Source: Microcella humidisoli (GTDB taxonomy: Bacteria > Actinomycetota > Actinomycetes > Actinomycetales > Microbacteriaceae). Taken from it: DNA of 64,000 bases. Below the pieces are notes generated by a model, which was not told the origin of the DNA, made no database searches, and worked only from the letters and a program-made list of their open reading frames with translations. Each line of letters opens with the position of its first letter. Within the stretch, counting starts at the first letter, position 1. This document shows positions 56,506 to 64,000 of the stretch, piece after piece. The DNA is taken from the NCBI RefSeq assembly GCF_024362325.1, contig NZ_CP101497.1:124001-188000 (forward strand), given 5' to 3'. The position numbers were made by a program, and so were the translations under genes.

Positions 56506-56924
56506 GCGCGCCTCCCGCCCGCGGCCGCGCGGCGCGCGCCGTCGACCGGCTCGCCCGCACCCGCGCCGTGCGCGCGATCGGGCTGCACCCCGTCGTCGCG
56601 CGGCCGGGCTACTGGTTCGCGACGGCCGTCGGCGTCACGTGGGGTGCCCTGTTGGGCGGATTCCGGGTCTCGCGGCGCGGGGGCGTCATCGTGTGCGAAG
56701 GGCTGCCCCGCTGGGCGTTCGGCCGTGGCGGCACGACGATCGGCGCCGCCTACCTCACGCGCGACAATCTGCGCGAGAGCGTGCTCGAGCACGAGGCCGT
56801 GCACCGCGCGCAGTGGAAGAAGTACGGGCTCGCCTTCATCCCGCTCTACCTCGCGGCGGGGCAGGATGCCCGGCACAACCGCTTCGAGGTCGAAGCGGGC
56901 CTCGAGAAGGGCGGGTACCGGTGA
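56502..56924 (+). CDS. Small HExxH-containing protein, function unknown
   Basis: This 140-residue protein has one possible membrane helix (about 37-55) and a helix with EHEAVHRAQW (His97, Glu98, His101). Acidic Glu129 or Glu131 follow about 30 residues later, so the pattern of a one-domain zinc peptidase (HExxH plus Glu) is there. No family is recognised. The GTG overlaps the stop of the disulfide oxidoreductase gene (GTGA), so the two are translationally coupled. Confidence 0.72.
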   Translation: MSAPPARGRAARAVDRLARTRAVRAIGLHPVVARPGYWFATAVGVTWGALLGGFRVSRRGGVIVCEGLPRWAFGRGGTTIGAAYLTRDNLRESVLEHEAVHRAQWKKYGLAFIPLYLAAGQDARHNRFEVEAGLEKGGYR

Positions 56925-56954
56925 TTACTCATGCGCCGCCGCGCCGCCGCGCAC

Positions 56955-56960
56955 TAGCCT
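56955..56960 (+). promoter_or_regulatory. Leaderless -10 box of the lipoprotein gene at 56967
   Basis: TAGCCT ends exactly six bases before the ATG; no ribosome site is present. Confidence 0.45.
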
Positions 56961-56966
56961 GACGCC

Positions 56967-57542
56967 ATGCGCCGCACCCTGCTCGTTCCCGCCGCCCTGA
57001 TTGTCGCGCTCGCCGCCGGGTGCGCACCGACCCCCGTCACGGCGCCGACCGCCACGCCGAGCGAGACCGCCGCCCCGAGCAGCACGCCCACTCCGACGGC
57101 GGAGCCGATCGCGCTGCCCGATTGCGACACCATCTACTCCGACGCGGTCGTCGCGAGCCTCACGGGCGAGGGGCGCAGCCCGCTCGGCGACGTCAGCGGG
57201 CCGGGCATGGGGGGTTGGGGCACCGCCGACGACAACATCGAGGCCATACTCAGCGCGATCCCCGAGCGCGTGAGCTGCACCTGGGTCCTGCCCGCCACCG
57301 AGAGCGGCTCGACCACGTCAATCGCCCGGCTCGACGAGGCCACGCGCACGACGCTCATCGACGCGTTCACCGCGGCCGGATACGTCGTCGATGGCACGCT
57401 GTTCGAGATCGAGGTCGACTCCGAGATCGGCTCGTACAACGAGACCCACATCCTCGCCGACGGGTTCTGGGTCGGCAGCTACTTCTCGGGCGGCGACTCG
57501 GCGACGCTCACGGGCGACGCGCTCGCCCAGCTGCTGCCGTAG
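56967..57542 (+). CDS. Putative lipoprotein, function unknown
   Basis: This 191-residue protein has a signal peptide with lipobox AAGC (Cys19), a Pro/Thr/Ser/Ala linker to about 45, and a domain with Cys in LPDCDTIY and SCTWVL. The layout is shared with the lipoproteins at 40397 and 59221. It is likely on the outer face of the membrane. It is convergent with the amidase gene. Confidence 0.8.
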   Translation: MRRTLLVPAALIVALAAGCAPTPVTAPTATPSETAAPSSTPTPTAEPIALPDCDTIYSDAVVASLTGEGRSPLGDVSGPGMGGWGTADDNIEAILSAIPERVSCTWVLPATESGSTTSIARLDEATRTTLIDAFTAAGYVVDGTLFEIEVDSEIGSYNETHILADGFWVGSYFSGGDSATLTGDALAQLLP

Positions 57543-57572
57543 CGGCGCGGGCACGTCTGCACGGCGCTAGCC

Positions 57573-59036
57573 TCACCACTGCGGCGGGTGGATGCTTGCT
57601 CCGCGCCGCGCGCGCTCGAACTGGGCGCCCAGCGCGAGCAGGGTGGCCTCGCCGCCGGGCCGGCCGATGAGCTGCACGCCCATGGGCAGCCCCGGCTCCT
57701 CCGAGGTCGGCGGCGTGAGCCCCACCGGCAGGGTCAGCGCGGGCAGCCCGGCCACGTTGACGAAGCTCGTGTACGGCGTGTACTGCACCTGCTGCGTGAA
57801 GTTGCGCTCAGCATCCTCGGCGTCGTACCAGCCGAGTGGGCGCGGGGTCATTGCGAGCGCGGGCGTGAGCACGGCGTCGACGCTCGCCAGCCGGCGAATG
57901 ACCCGGCGCTCGAAGCCGCTCAACCACGCGAGCGATTCGGCGAGCGTCTCGGCCGACAGCGCTCGACCCTGACCGACGAGCCAGGCGGTGAGCGGTTCGA
58001 GCAATGCGAGCTCGTCGGCCGTGCGGGCGGGAATGCCCGCGGCGCTCGCCATCCAGACGGTGCGGAAGTGGCGCGCGTAGTCGGGCTCGGGGTCGAGCGC
58101 GAGATCGTCGATGCCGTGCCCCAGCGTCGCGAAGGCCGCGACGGCCTCGTCAAGCGCCCACCGAGCCCCCGCATCCAGGGCGATGTCGGCGTACTCGTCC
58201 CACGGCGAGGTCGTCATGACCCCGAGCTGGTAGCGGCCTTCGCCGCGCACGGCGGCGCCGAGCAGGGGGCCGTGGTGCGGGTGCTCGCGACCGGAGGCGA
58301 GGGGTGGATCGATCGGAGCGCGCGTGGCGAACTCCCAGGGCGCCGCGGCGACGAGCGCATCGAGCATGAGCGCCGCGTCGGCGACCGTGCGGGCGATCGG
58401 GCCGGGCACGACGAGGCCCGCGAGGCGGTCGAGCCCGCTGCCCGCGGGAATGCGGCCGCGCGAAGGCTTGAGCCCCACGAGACCGCAGGCCGCGGCGGGG
58501 ATGCGGATGCTGCCGCCGCCGTCGCTGCCGGGCGCGACGGGCAGCAGGCCCGCGGCGACGGCCGCCGCCGCTCCCCCGCTTGATCCCCCCGCACCGCGGC
58601 GCAGGTCGTAGGGCGTGCGCGCGGGCGGCGCGACCCGGCTCTCGGTGTACGAGGGCAGTCCGAACTCGGGCGCGGCCGTCGCCCCGAGGCTGATCGCGCC
58701 GGCGGCATCGAGGTGCTGCACGAGCTCGTCGTCAGTGGCGGGTACATGATCGGCGCGCAGGCGCGAGCCGAAGGTCGTGCGCTGACCGGCGCGCTGCACG
58801 AGCTCTTTGTCGGCGATCGGGATGCCCCACAGCGGCGCCGACCGCGCGACGAGCCCCTCGAGCGCCTCGGCGCGGGCGAGCGCGCGCTCGGCCTCGACGA
58901 CCGTCAGGGCGCCCACCGCCGGGTTGTGACGCTCGATGCGCGCCAGGTAGTGCTCGACGAGCTCGCGCGGGCTGATGCGGCCGCGACGCAGCCACTCCCC
59001 CTGCTCGAGCGCGCTGAGGTGGTGGAGTTCGAACAC
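57573..59036 (-). CDS. Amidase signature family enzyme
   Basis: This 487-residue amidase has the Ser-cisSer-Lys triad: Lys77 (IADKELV), cis-Ser about 152-153 (GAGGSSGGAAAA) and nucleophile Ser176 (SDGGGSIRIPA). GatB and GatC genes are not nearby, so it is probably a stand-alone hydrolase, for example of aryl or aliphatic amides. The GTG at 59036 fits a leaderless promoter (TAGGCT six bases upstream). Confidence 0.92.
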   Translation of the reverse strand: MFELHHLSALEQGEWLRRGRISPRELVEHYLARIERHNPAVGALTVVEAERALARAEALEGLVARSAPLWGIPIADKELVQRAGQRTTFGSRLRADHVPATDDELVQHLDAAGAISLGATAAPEFGLPSYTESRVAPPARTPYDLRRGAGGSSGGAAAAVAAGLLPVAPGSDGGGSIRIPAAACGLVGLKPSRGRIPAGSGLDRLAGLVVPGPIARTVADAALMLDALVAAAPWEFATRAPIDPPLASGREHPHHGPLLGAAVRGEGRYQLGVMTTSPWDEYADIALDAGARWALDEAVAAFATLGHGIDDLALDPEPDYARHFRTVWMASAAGIPARTADELALLEPLTAWLVGQGRALSAETLAESLAWLSGFERRVIRRLASVDAVLTPALAMTPRPLGWYDAEDAERNFTQQVQYTPYTSFVNVAGLPALTLPVGLTPPTSEEPGLPMGVQLIGRPGGEATLLALGAQFERARRGASIHPPQW

Positions 59037-59042
59037 CCTGCG

Positions 59043-59048
59043 AGCCTA
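59043..59048 (-). promoter_or_regulatory. Leaderless -10 box of the amidase gene
   Basis: TAGGCT on the minus strand, six bases before the GTG start at 59036. Confidence 0.45.
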
Positions 59049-59151
59049 CGGCGGCGAGCTTGCGCGCCCGGCGCATATCGATTCGACAACGAAGGGCGCC
59101 CCGAGGGGCCCTGCGCCGTCCTGAGGCCTGAGAACGCCGGGGATCGACTGC

Positions 59152-59157
59152 TAGATT
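59152..59157 (+). promoter_or_regulatory. -10 box of the lipoprotein gene at 59221
   Basis: TAGATT lies 63 bp before the ATG. Unlike its neighbours this gene has a leader and a ribosome site (AAGGAACACC). Confidence 0.35.
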
Positions 59158-59220
59158 CGCCGCCGGGGGCCCGCTCGGGGCGCCCGTCCTCTCGGTTCGG
59201 TCACCTCGATAAGGAACACC

Positions 59221-59835
59221 ATGATCGCGCAGCGCCTGCTCGTCGGCACCGCCGTCCTCGTCCTCGTCGGCGGTCTCGCCGCGTGCGCTCCCGCGGCCGA
59301 GCCGGTCGCCGAGCCCGAGGCTCCCGAGCCCACGCCCACGGCCGTCGAGACGACCGAGCCCGAACCCGAGCCCGTCTTCTTCACCATGCCCGCCGACTGC
59401 ACGACGATCCTGCCGCAGTCGCGCCTCGACGCCTTCGCCGAGCAGAACCTCGAGCTGCTGGGCGGCCCGGGCGGCGTCTACGGCGACGAGTACTTCTTCG
59501 ACCCGACGCCCGAGCAGCTCGCGGGCGGCATCAGCTGCGTCTACGCCGAGGACGGCGTCGACCTCTCGAGCCTGCTCATCAGCGTCGCACCGATCACGGC
59601 CGCGAACCGTGCGGGCATCGTCAACGACCTCACGGCGCAGGGCCTCAACGAGGCCACGACCGACGACGGCGCGGTCACCTACAGCCAGCAGGGCGACGAG
59701 GGCGTCGTGCCCGCGATCTACAACGTCATCACCGACGACAGCTGGATCTCCGTCATCAGCACCTTCGGCGGCGAGGTCTTCTACGAGGAGGCCGTGACGC
59801 TGGCCACCGAAGTCGCCGGCGAGGTCTACCAGTAG
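59221..59835 (+). CDS. Putative lipoprotein, function unknown
   Basis: This 204-residue protein has a signal peptide with lipobox LAAC (Cys22), an acidic Pro/Glu-rich linker to about 52, and a domain with Cys in PADCTTIL and ISCVYAE. The layout matches the lipoproteins at 40397 and 56967, but the linker is acidic. It is convergent with the GNAT gene 18 bp away. Confidence 0.8.
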   Translation: MIAQRLLVGTAVLVLVGGLAACAPAAEPVAEPEAPEPTPTAVETTEPEPEPVFFTMPADCTTILPQSRLDAFAEQNLELLGGPGGVYGDEYFFDPTPEQLAGGISCVYAEDGVDLSSLLISVAPITAANRAGIVNDLTAQGLNEATTDDGAVTYSQQGDEGVVPAIYNVITDDSWISVISTFGGEVFYEEAVTLATEVAGEVYQ

Positions 59836-59853
59836 CAGCGGCTCAGCAGGCGC

Positions 59854-60441
59854 TCACCGGCGCCGGCCGAGCGACTTCTGCATCATGACGACGCCGAGCC
59901 ATCGGCCGAACTTGAAGCCGACGCGCCCCATCGACCCGGTCGTCACGAAGCCGTAGCGCTCGTGCAGGGCGATCGAGCCCTCGGCACCGCGATCGGCGAT
60001 CACGGCGATGACCTCCTTGACGCCCGCGGCCTTCGCGCGGTCGAGCAGCTCGCCCATGAGCGCCGTGCCGAGCCCCTTGCCCGTCGAGGCCGGGCCGAGG
60101 TAGATCGAGTTCTCGACCGTGAAGCGGTAGGCGGCCTTCTCCTTCCACGGGTACACGTAGGCGAAGCCCAGCACGACCCCGTTCGGGGAGACCGCGACGA
60201 GGAAGGGGTAGCCGAGCTCGCGCACCTTCGCGAACTTCTCGCGCAGCGCCGCCAGGGTCCACGGTGACTCGTCGAACGTCACCGTCGAGTTGGCCACGTA
60301 GTGGTTGTAGATCTCGCGAACGTCGGGAAGATCCTGCTCGACGGCCTCGCGCACGCTGAACGCGAACGGCGTCTCGGGCGCGGGGCGCTTGCGCAGGTGG
60401 GGCGGCAGGGTGCGACGGCGCTCGTACTCTTCCTCGAGCAT
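59854..60441 (-). CDS. GNAT N-acetyltransferase (PAT/MddA-like)
   Basis: This 195-residue protein has the acetyl-CoA-binding region (LGPASTGKGLGTALMGELLD) and the N-terminal pattern REIYNHYVANSTVTFDE. That pattern is typical of phosphinothricin or methionine-sulfone acetyltransferases. The substrate is not proven. The ATG follows GAGAGGGGCGGG. It lies 39 bp after ung on the same strand. Confidence 0.87.
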   Translation of the reverse strand: MLEEEYERRRTLPPHLRKRPAPETPFAFSVREAVEQDLPDVREIYNHYVANSTVTFDESPWTLAALREKFAKVRELGYPFLVAVSPNGVVLGFAYVYPWKEKAAYRFTVENSIYLGPASTGKGLGTALMGELLDRAKAAGVKEVIAVIADRGAEGSIALHERYGFVTTGSMGRVGFKFGRWLGVVMMQKSLGRRR

Positions 60442-60480
60442 CCCGCCCCTCTCTGCGCCTCGTTCTCGATGTCGACCGCG

Positions 60481-61170
60481 TCAGTCTACGGTCGCCGCTG
60501 GGGGGAGGCGCCAGTCGATCGGCGCGGCACCCTGCTCGGCGAGCAGCCGGTTCACGCGGCTGAACGGACGGGAACCGACGAAGCCCCGATGGGCCGACAG
60601 GGGGCTCGGATGCGCGCTCGCGACGACGGGAACGGCACCCAGAAGCGGCGCCGCGTCCGCCGCATCCCGCCCCCACAGCACGGCGACGAGCGGCCCTCCG
60701 CGCGCGCCGAGAGCCTGGAGCGCGCACGCGGTGACTTCCTCCCAGCCGCGCCCCCGGTGCGAGCCGGCGCGACCGGGCGCGACCGTGAGCACGCGGTTGA
60801 GCAGCAGCACACCCTGGTCGCTCCAGGCGCTCAGGTCGCCGTGCGCGGCCGGCGCGATGCCGAGGTCGTCGTGCAGCTCGCGGTACACGTTCGCGAGCGA
60901 GCGCGGCACGGGTCGCACGGCCGCGTCGACGGCGAAGCTCAGCCCGATCGGATGGCCGGGGGTCGGGTACGGGTCCTGCCCCACGATGACGACGCGCACG
61001 TCGCCGAGCGGGCGGGCGAAGGCGCGCAGCACGAGGTGCTCGGCGGGCAGGAACGGCGACCCCGTTGCGCTCTCGGCGCGCAGCTCGGCCAGGAGGGCGT
61101 CGATGCGGTCGGTGACCGGCTCCAGCGCCGCGGCCCAGTCGGGCGCCATGCCCGCCCGTGCCTCGCTCAT
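60481..61170 (-). CDS. ung: Uracil-DNA glycosylase
   Basis: This 229-residue family 1 enzyme removes uracil from DNA. The water-activating Asp66 is in [14 protein letters not shown] and the DNA-intercalation loop in [13 protein letters not shown]. The ATG at 61170 has TAGCGT six bases upstream, so its transcript is leaderless. It is divergent from an MFS transporter gene. Confidence 0.96.
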   Translation of the reverse strand: MSEARAGMAPDWAAALEPVTDRIDALLAELRAESATGSPFLPAEHLVLRAFARPLGDVRVVIVGQDPYPTPGHPIGLSFAVDAAVRPVPRSLANVYRELHDDLGIAPAAHGDLSAWSDQGVLLLNRVLTVAPGRAGSHRGRGWEEVTACALQALGARGGPLVAVLWGRDAADAAPLLGAVPVVASAHPSPLSAHRGFVGSRPFSRVNRLLAEQGAAPIDWRLPPAATVD

Positions 61171-61176
61171 GCGAGC

Positions 61177-61182
61177 ACGCTA
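61177..61182 (-). promoter_or_regulatory. Leaderless -10 box of ung
   Basis: TAGCGT on the minus strand, six bases before the ATG at 61170. Confidence 0.45.
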
Positions 61183-61200
61183 CCGCGCCCCGCCGCGCGC

Positions 61201-61206
61201 TAGCAT
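61201..61206 (+). promoter_or_regulatory. Leaderless -10 box of the MFS gene
   Basis: TAGCAT followed by six bases and the ATG at 61213. It lies only 18 bp from the ung -10 on the other strand. Confidence 0.45.
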
Positions 61207-61212
61207 CGCGGA

Positions 61213-62703
61213 ATGACCGAGCCCGCGAGCGTCTCGACCACCCCCTCCCCTCTGCGCGGGAAGGCCGGGGCCATCACGATGGGGCTCGTCGGCTACCTGT
61301 TCTTCGTCGAGTTCGTGAGCGGCGTGCTGCAGGGCTACTACGTGCCCCTCATCAGCGACCTCGTCGAGTACCTCGGCATCCGCGACGCCGACTTCAACTG
61401 GTTCGAGGCCGCGCAGCTGCTGCTGAGCGCGCTCGTCGTTCCCGTGCTCGCGAAGCTCGGCGACATGATCGGCCACAAGAAGGTGCTGCTCATCTCGACC
61501 GTGCTCACCGCCGGGGCCAGCTGGTGGCTCGTGTTCGCCGACTCGTTCTGGGTCTTCCTCGCGGCGTGGGCGCTGCAGGGGTTCTACGTCGTCTGGCTGC
61601 CGCTCGAGGTCGCGCTCATCTTCGACCGCGGCCGCCGCAGCGACACGGGCGCCTCGCAGACGCGGCGCGCGGCGGGCTACCTCGTCGTGGCGCTCGAGGC
61701 GGGCGCGATCGTCGGCGCCCTCGGCGGCGCACGCGTGTTCGCGGCCTTCAACGAGAACGTCACGCTGACGCTCATGATCCCCGCCATCGCCGTGACGGCG
61801 GCCTTCTTCGTGATCCTCTTCGGGGTGCCAGAGTCGACCCCCCAGCCAGGGCGCCGCCTCGACACGATCGGATTCATCCTGCTGACGATCGCGCTGCTCA
61901 CCGTGACCTCGGGGCTCACCTTCCTGCGCATCAACGGCCCCGCCACGTGGTGGGTCTACGCGCTCATGGTCGTCGGCCTTCTGCTGCTGTACCCCTTCGG
62001 CCGGTGGGTGCTGAAGCACCCCGACCCGGCGATCGACCTGCGCGTGCTGCGGCAACCGAGCATGTGGCCCGTGCAGCTGACCGCCGGCCTCGTCGGCATC
62101 AGCATTCTCGGAGCGCAGGCACCGCTCAGCACCTTCGCCGGCACCGACCCCGCGAACGGCTTCGGGCTCGGCCTCGACGCGACCGAGCGGTCGTACATCA
62201 TCGGCGCCTACCTCGTGGCGATGATCATCGGCGCCCTGCTCTTCCCGGTCGTCTCCCGCCGGTTCACGCCGCGTCTCGCCCTCATCGCCGCCTCGGTGAC
62301 GGTCGGGCTCGGGTACCTGGCGTTCCTCGTCAACAACACGACCGCGGTGGGGGTCACCCTCAACATGGTCGTCGCGGGCATCGGCTCGGGCGCGCTCGTC
62401 GCGGCCCTGCCCGCCGCCGCGGCCGCCGCCGCGCCGCTCGGGCAGACCGGCATCGCGACGGGGCTCACCAACACCACCAAGACGATCGGCGGCGCCTTCG
62501 CGAGCGCCGTCTTCGCCGTCGTGCTCGTGCTCGCCGCGGGCCAGGCCGTCACCGAGACCGCGTCAAGCCTGCTCGGCTACCTCATCGTGTTCGCGATCTG
62601 CGGCGGAGCCGCGCTCGTCGCGGCCGCCTCCCTGCTGTTCGTGCCGCGGCTCGCCTTCGGCGACGTCGCGGCCGACGAGGCGCTGATCGACGCGCCGCGG
62701 TAG
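61213..62703 (+). CDS. MFS transporter, probable DHA2-type with 14 helices
   Basis: This 496-residue major facilitator has motif A (GDMIGHKKVL) between helices 2 and 3 and about 14 helices. The layout resembles drug:proton antiporters of the DHA2 group. The cargo is not predictable. It starts from a leaderless-type promoter and is convergent with the SDR gene. Confidence 0.9.
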   Translation: MTEPASVSTTPSPLRGKAGAITMGLVGYLFFVEFVSGVLQGYYVPLISDLVEYLGIRDADFNWFEAAQLLLSALVVPVLAKLGDMIGHKKVLLISTVLTAGASWWLVFADSFWVFLAAWALQGFYVVWLPLEVALIFDRGRRSDTGASQTRRAAGYLVVALEAGAIVGALGGARVFAAFNENVTLTLMIPAIAVTAAFFVILFGVPESTPQPGRRLDTIGFILLTIALLTVTSGLTFLRINGPATWWVYALMVVGLLLLYPFGRWVLKHPDPAIDLRVLRQPSMWPVQLTAGLVGISILGAQAPLSTFAGTDPANGFGLGLDATERSYIIGAYLVAMIIGALLFPVVSRRFTPRLALIAASVTVGLGYLAFLVNNTTAVGVTLNMVVAGIGSGALVAALPAAAAAAAPLGQTGIATGLTNTTKTIGGAFASAVFAVVLVLAAGQAVTETASSLLGYLIVFAICGGAALVAAASLLFVPRLAFGDVAADEALIDAPR

Positions 62704-62708
62704 CGGGC

Positions 62709-63488
62709 TCAGTCCTCGCGCACCGCGAGGGGACGCCGGATGAGCTTGTGCTGGGCGGCCTGCGCCACCGGGCGCACGGTCAGCTCGTCGACGTTGACGT
62801 GGGCGGGTGCCTCGATCGCATGCACGACGAGCTCGGCGATGTCGTGCGCCGTCAGCGGGTGCTCGACGCCCTCGTACAGCGCATCGACCTTCTCGGCATC
62901 CCCGCCGAAGCGATTGAGCGCGAACTCGTCGGTGCGCACCATGCCGGGCGCCACCTGCATGACGCGCAGCGGCTCGCCCGCGAGCTCCAATCGCAGCGCG
63001 TGCATCATGCCGCGCAGCGCGAACTTGGCGGCGTTGTAGCCGCCGCCCGTCTCGTAGGCGATCTGCCCGGCCGTCGACGTGATGGCCAGGATGTCGCCGA
63101 CCCCGCGCTCGCGCGCACCGGCCCGCAGGGCGGGCAGCAGGGCCGCGATGACCCGCTGCGCGCTCAGCACGTTGATGTCGAACATGCGCATCCAGTCGGC
63201 GGCGTCGGCCGACTCGACCGTGTCGGTGCCGATCGCGCCGCCCGCGACGGCGACGATGGCGTGGATCGGCCCGGAGGCGGCGACGTGCGCGCGCAGGGCA
63301 TCCACCGCCGAGGCATCGGTCAGATCGGCCACGAAGGTCTCGCACCCCGTCTCGGCGGCGAGCGCCGCGAGCCGGTCGGCGCGGCGCGCGACGGCGATGA
63401 CGCGCCACCCGTGGCCGCGCAGCAGGCGGGCCGTCGCCGCCCCGATTCCCGAGCTCGCACCGGTCACGACTGCTGTCAAGGGGGTCAT
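62709..63488 (-). CDS. Short-chain dehydrogenase/reductase
   Basis: This 259-residue classical SDR has the cofactor motif TGASSGIGAATA, the catalytic Ser in AITSTAGQ and YNAAK (Tyr and Lys). The Arg after VIAVARR suggests NADP. The substrate is unknown. TAGCGT lies six bases before the ATG at 63488. Confidence 0.92.
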   Translation of the reverse strand: MTPLTAVVTGASSGIGAATARLLRGHGWRVIAVARRADRLAALAAETGCETFVADLTDASAVDALRAHVAASGPIHAIVAVAGGAIGTDTVESADAADWMRMFDINVLSAQRVIAALLPALRAGARERGVGDILAITSTAGQIAYETGGGYNAAKFALRGMMHALRLELAGEPLRVMQVAPGMVRTDEFALNRFGGDAEKVDALYEGVEHPLTAHDIAELVVHAIEAPAHVNVDELTVRPVAQAAQHKLIRRPLAVRED

Positions 63489-63494
63489 GGGGCC

Positions 63495-63500
63495 ACGCTA
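63495..63500 (-). promoter_or_regulatory. Leaderless -10 box of the SDR gene
   Basis: TAGCGT on the minus strand, six bases before the ATG at 63488. Confidence 0.45.
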
Positions 63501-63519
63501 CCTTCCCGGAGGCCCGCAC

Positions 63520-63525
63520 TACCCT
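63520..63525 (+). promoter_or_regulatory. Leaderless -10 box of the acyltransferase gene
   Basis: TACCCT followed by six bases and the ATG at 63532. Confidence 0.45.
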
Positions 63526-63531
63526 GGACGC

Positions 63532-64000
63532 ATGGGGGCTACATCGACCTCGGCGCGCCCGCGGGTGCCGCTGTGGGATACAACACGATTCATCGCCATC
63601 GCGCTCGTCGTGACGGGGCACGCGATTCAGCGGCTCATCGCCGACTCCGACGCCGCGCTCGTGACCTACCTGTTCATCTACGCATTCCACATGCCGCTGT
63701 TCGCGATCATCAGCGGCTACTTCTCGAAGCCGGGCCCGCCGAACGAGCGGCAGATGCGGCGCGTCATCACCGACATCGTGCTGCCGTACTTCATCTTCGA
63801 GACCATCTGGACGGCGGTGCAGGCGATCGTCGAGGGCAACTGGACCCTCAACCCGACCCGGCCGTCGTGGACCCTGTGGTTCCTGCTCGCGCTCGGCATC
63901 TTCCGGCTCGTGCTGCCGTACCTGGCCCTCGTGCGGTGGCCGCTCGTGTGGTCGATCGCCCTCTCGGTCGGTGTCGGCTACTTCGGCAACGTCGACTCGA
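63532..64000 (+). CDS. Acyltransferase-3 family membrane protein (partial, C-terminus beyond window)
   Basis: The first 156 residues are visible. PLWDTTRFIAIALVVTGHAI carries the His typical of acyltransferase-3, and YAFHMPLFAIISGYFS the conserved second-helix motif. It looks like the fucose 4-O-acetylase/OafA-like group that O-acetylates sugars at the membrane. The gene runs off the window. Confidence 0.88.
   Translation, partial: MGATSTSARPRVPLWDTTRFIAIALVVTGHAIQRLIADSDAALVTYLFIYAFHMPLFAIISGYFSKPGPPNERQMRRVITDIVLPYFIFETIWTAVQAIVEGNWTLNPTRPSWTLWFLLALGIFRLVLPYLALVRWPLVWSIALSVGVGYFGNVDS

Overview
The window is a high G+C chromosome segment from an actinobacterium, most likely a member of the Microbacteriaceae (inference). 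Three things point there: about 70% G+C with strong C/G third-position preference; the order argS-lysA-hom-thrC-thrB-rho-prfA-prmC ... tsaC-wecA-atpI-atpBEFHAGDC, which matches the M. tuberculosis Rv1292-Rv1311 region apart from details; and actinobacterial families such as RamB-like regulators, GTP-type PEPCK and a long-insert Rho. Genes are tightly packed. Many adjacent genes overlap by 4 bp (ATGA, GTGA or TTGA) or 1 bp (TGATG), and many first genes appear to be transcribed without a leader.

Layout. 1-5408 (-): a signalling operon of FHA protein, PP2C phosphatase, Ser/Thr kinase and a large membrane-anchored Ig-repeat protein cut by the window edge. 5503-11646: an amine catabolism cluster with a divergent aldehyde dehydrogenase, then Lrp regulator, aminotransferase, FAD oxidase and two tandem TspO proteins. 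11674-16199: a membrane HExxH protein, an aldo/keto reductase, an ogt-tag alkylation repair pair, yaaA and a P-loop kinase. 16219-25723 (-): the complete F1Fo ATP synthase operon preceded by atpI, wecA-like and tsaC. 25758-28649: genes that interrupt the conserved order, namely a HAD hydrolase, a carboxyethylornithine synthase-like enzyme and a three-gene HTH-MNT / HEPN / small membrane protein module. 28693-40332 (-): prmC, prfA, rho, thrB, thrC, hom, lysA, an LmeA-like protein and argS.

40397-47871: a lipoprotein, a transglutaminase-like protein, tRNA-Arg(CCG), a retropepsin-like protease divergent from a RimK ATP-grasp ligase with an RCK_C tail, a RamB-like regulator divergent from pckG across a perfect palindrome, and a membrane protein. 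47933-56924 (+): an ECF sigma factor with an overlapping membrane partner, a TPM-domain protein, PspA, a membrane acyltransferase-like protein, an arginase-family protein, a crotonase, a pyridine nucleotide-disulfide oxidoreductase and a small HExxH protein. 56967-64000: two more lipoproteins, an amidase, a GNAT, ung, an MFS transporter, an SDR and the start of an acyltransferase-3 protein.

The most notable local system is the toxin-antitoxin-like module at 27515-28667. It has an XRE helix-turn-helix fused to a MNT nucleotidyltransferase, a HEPN RNase and an overlapping lower-G+C two-helix membrane protein. A palindrome containing the -10 element lies directly before the first start codon. 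No rRNA genes, CRISPR arrays, insertion sequences or prophage genes were seen, and no gene-free stretch exceeds about 300 bp.
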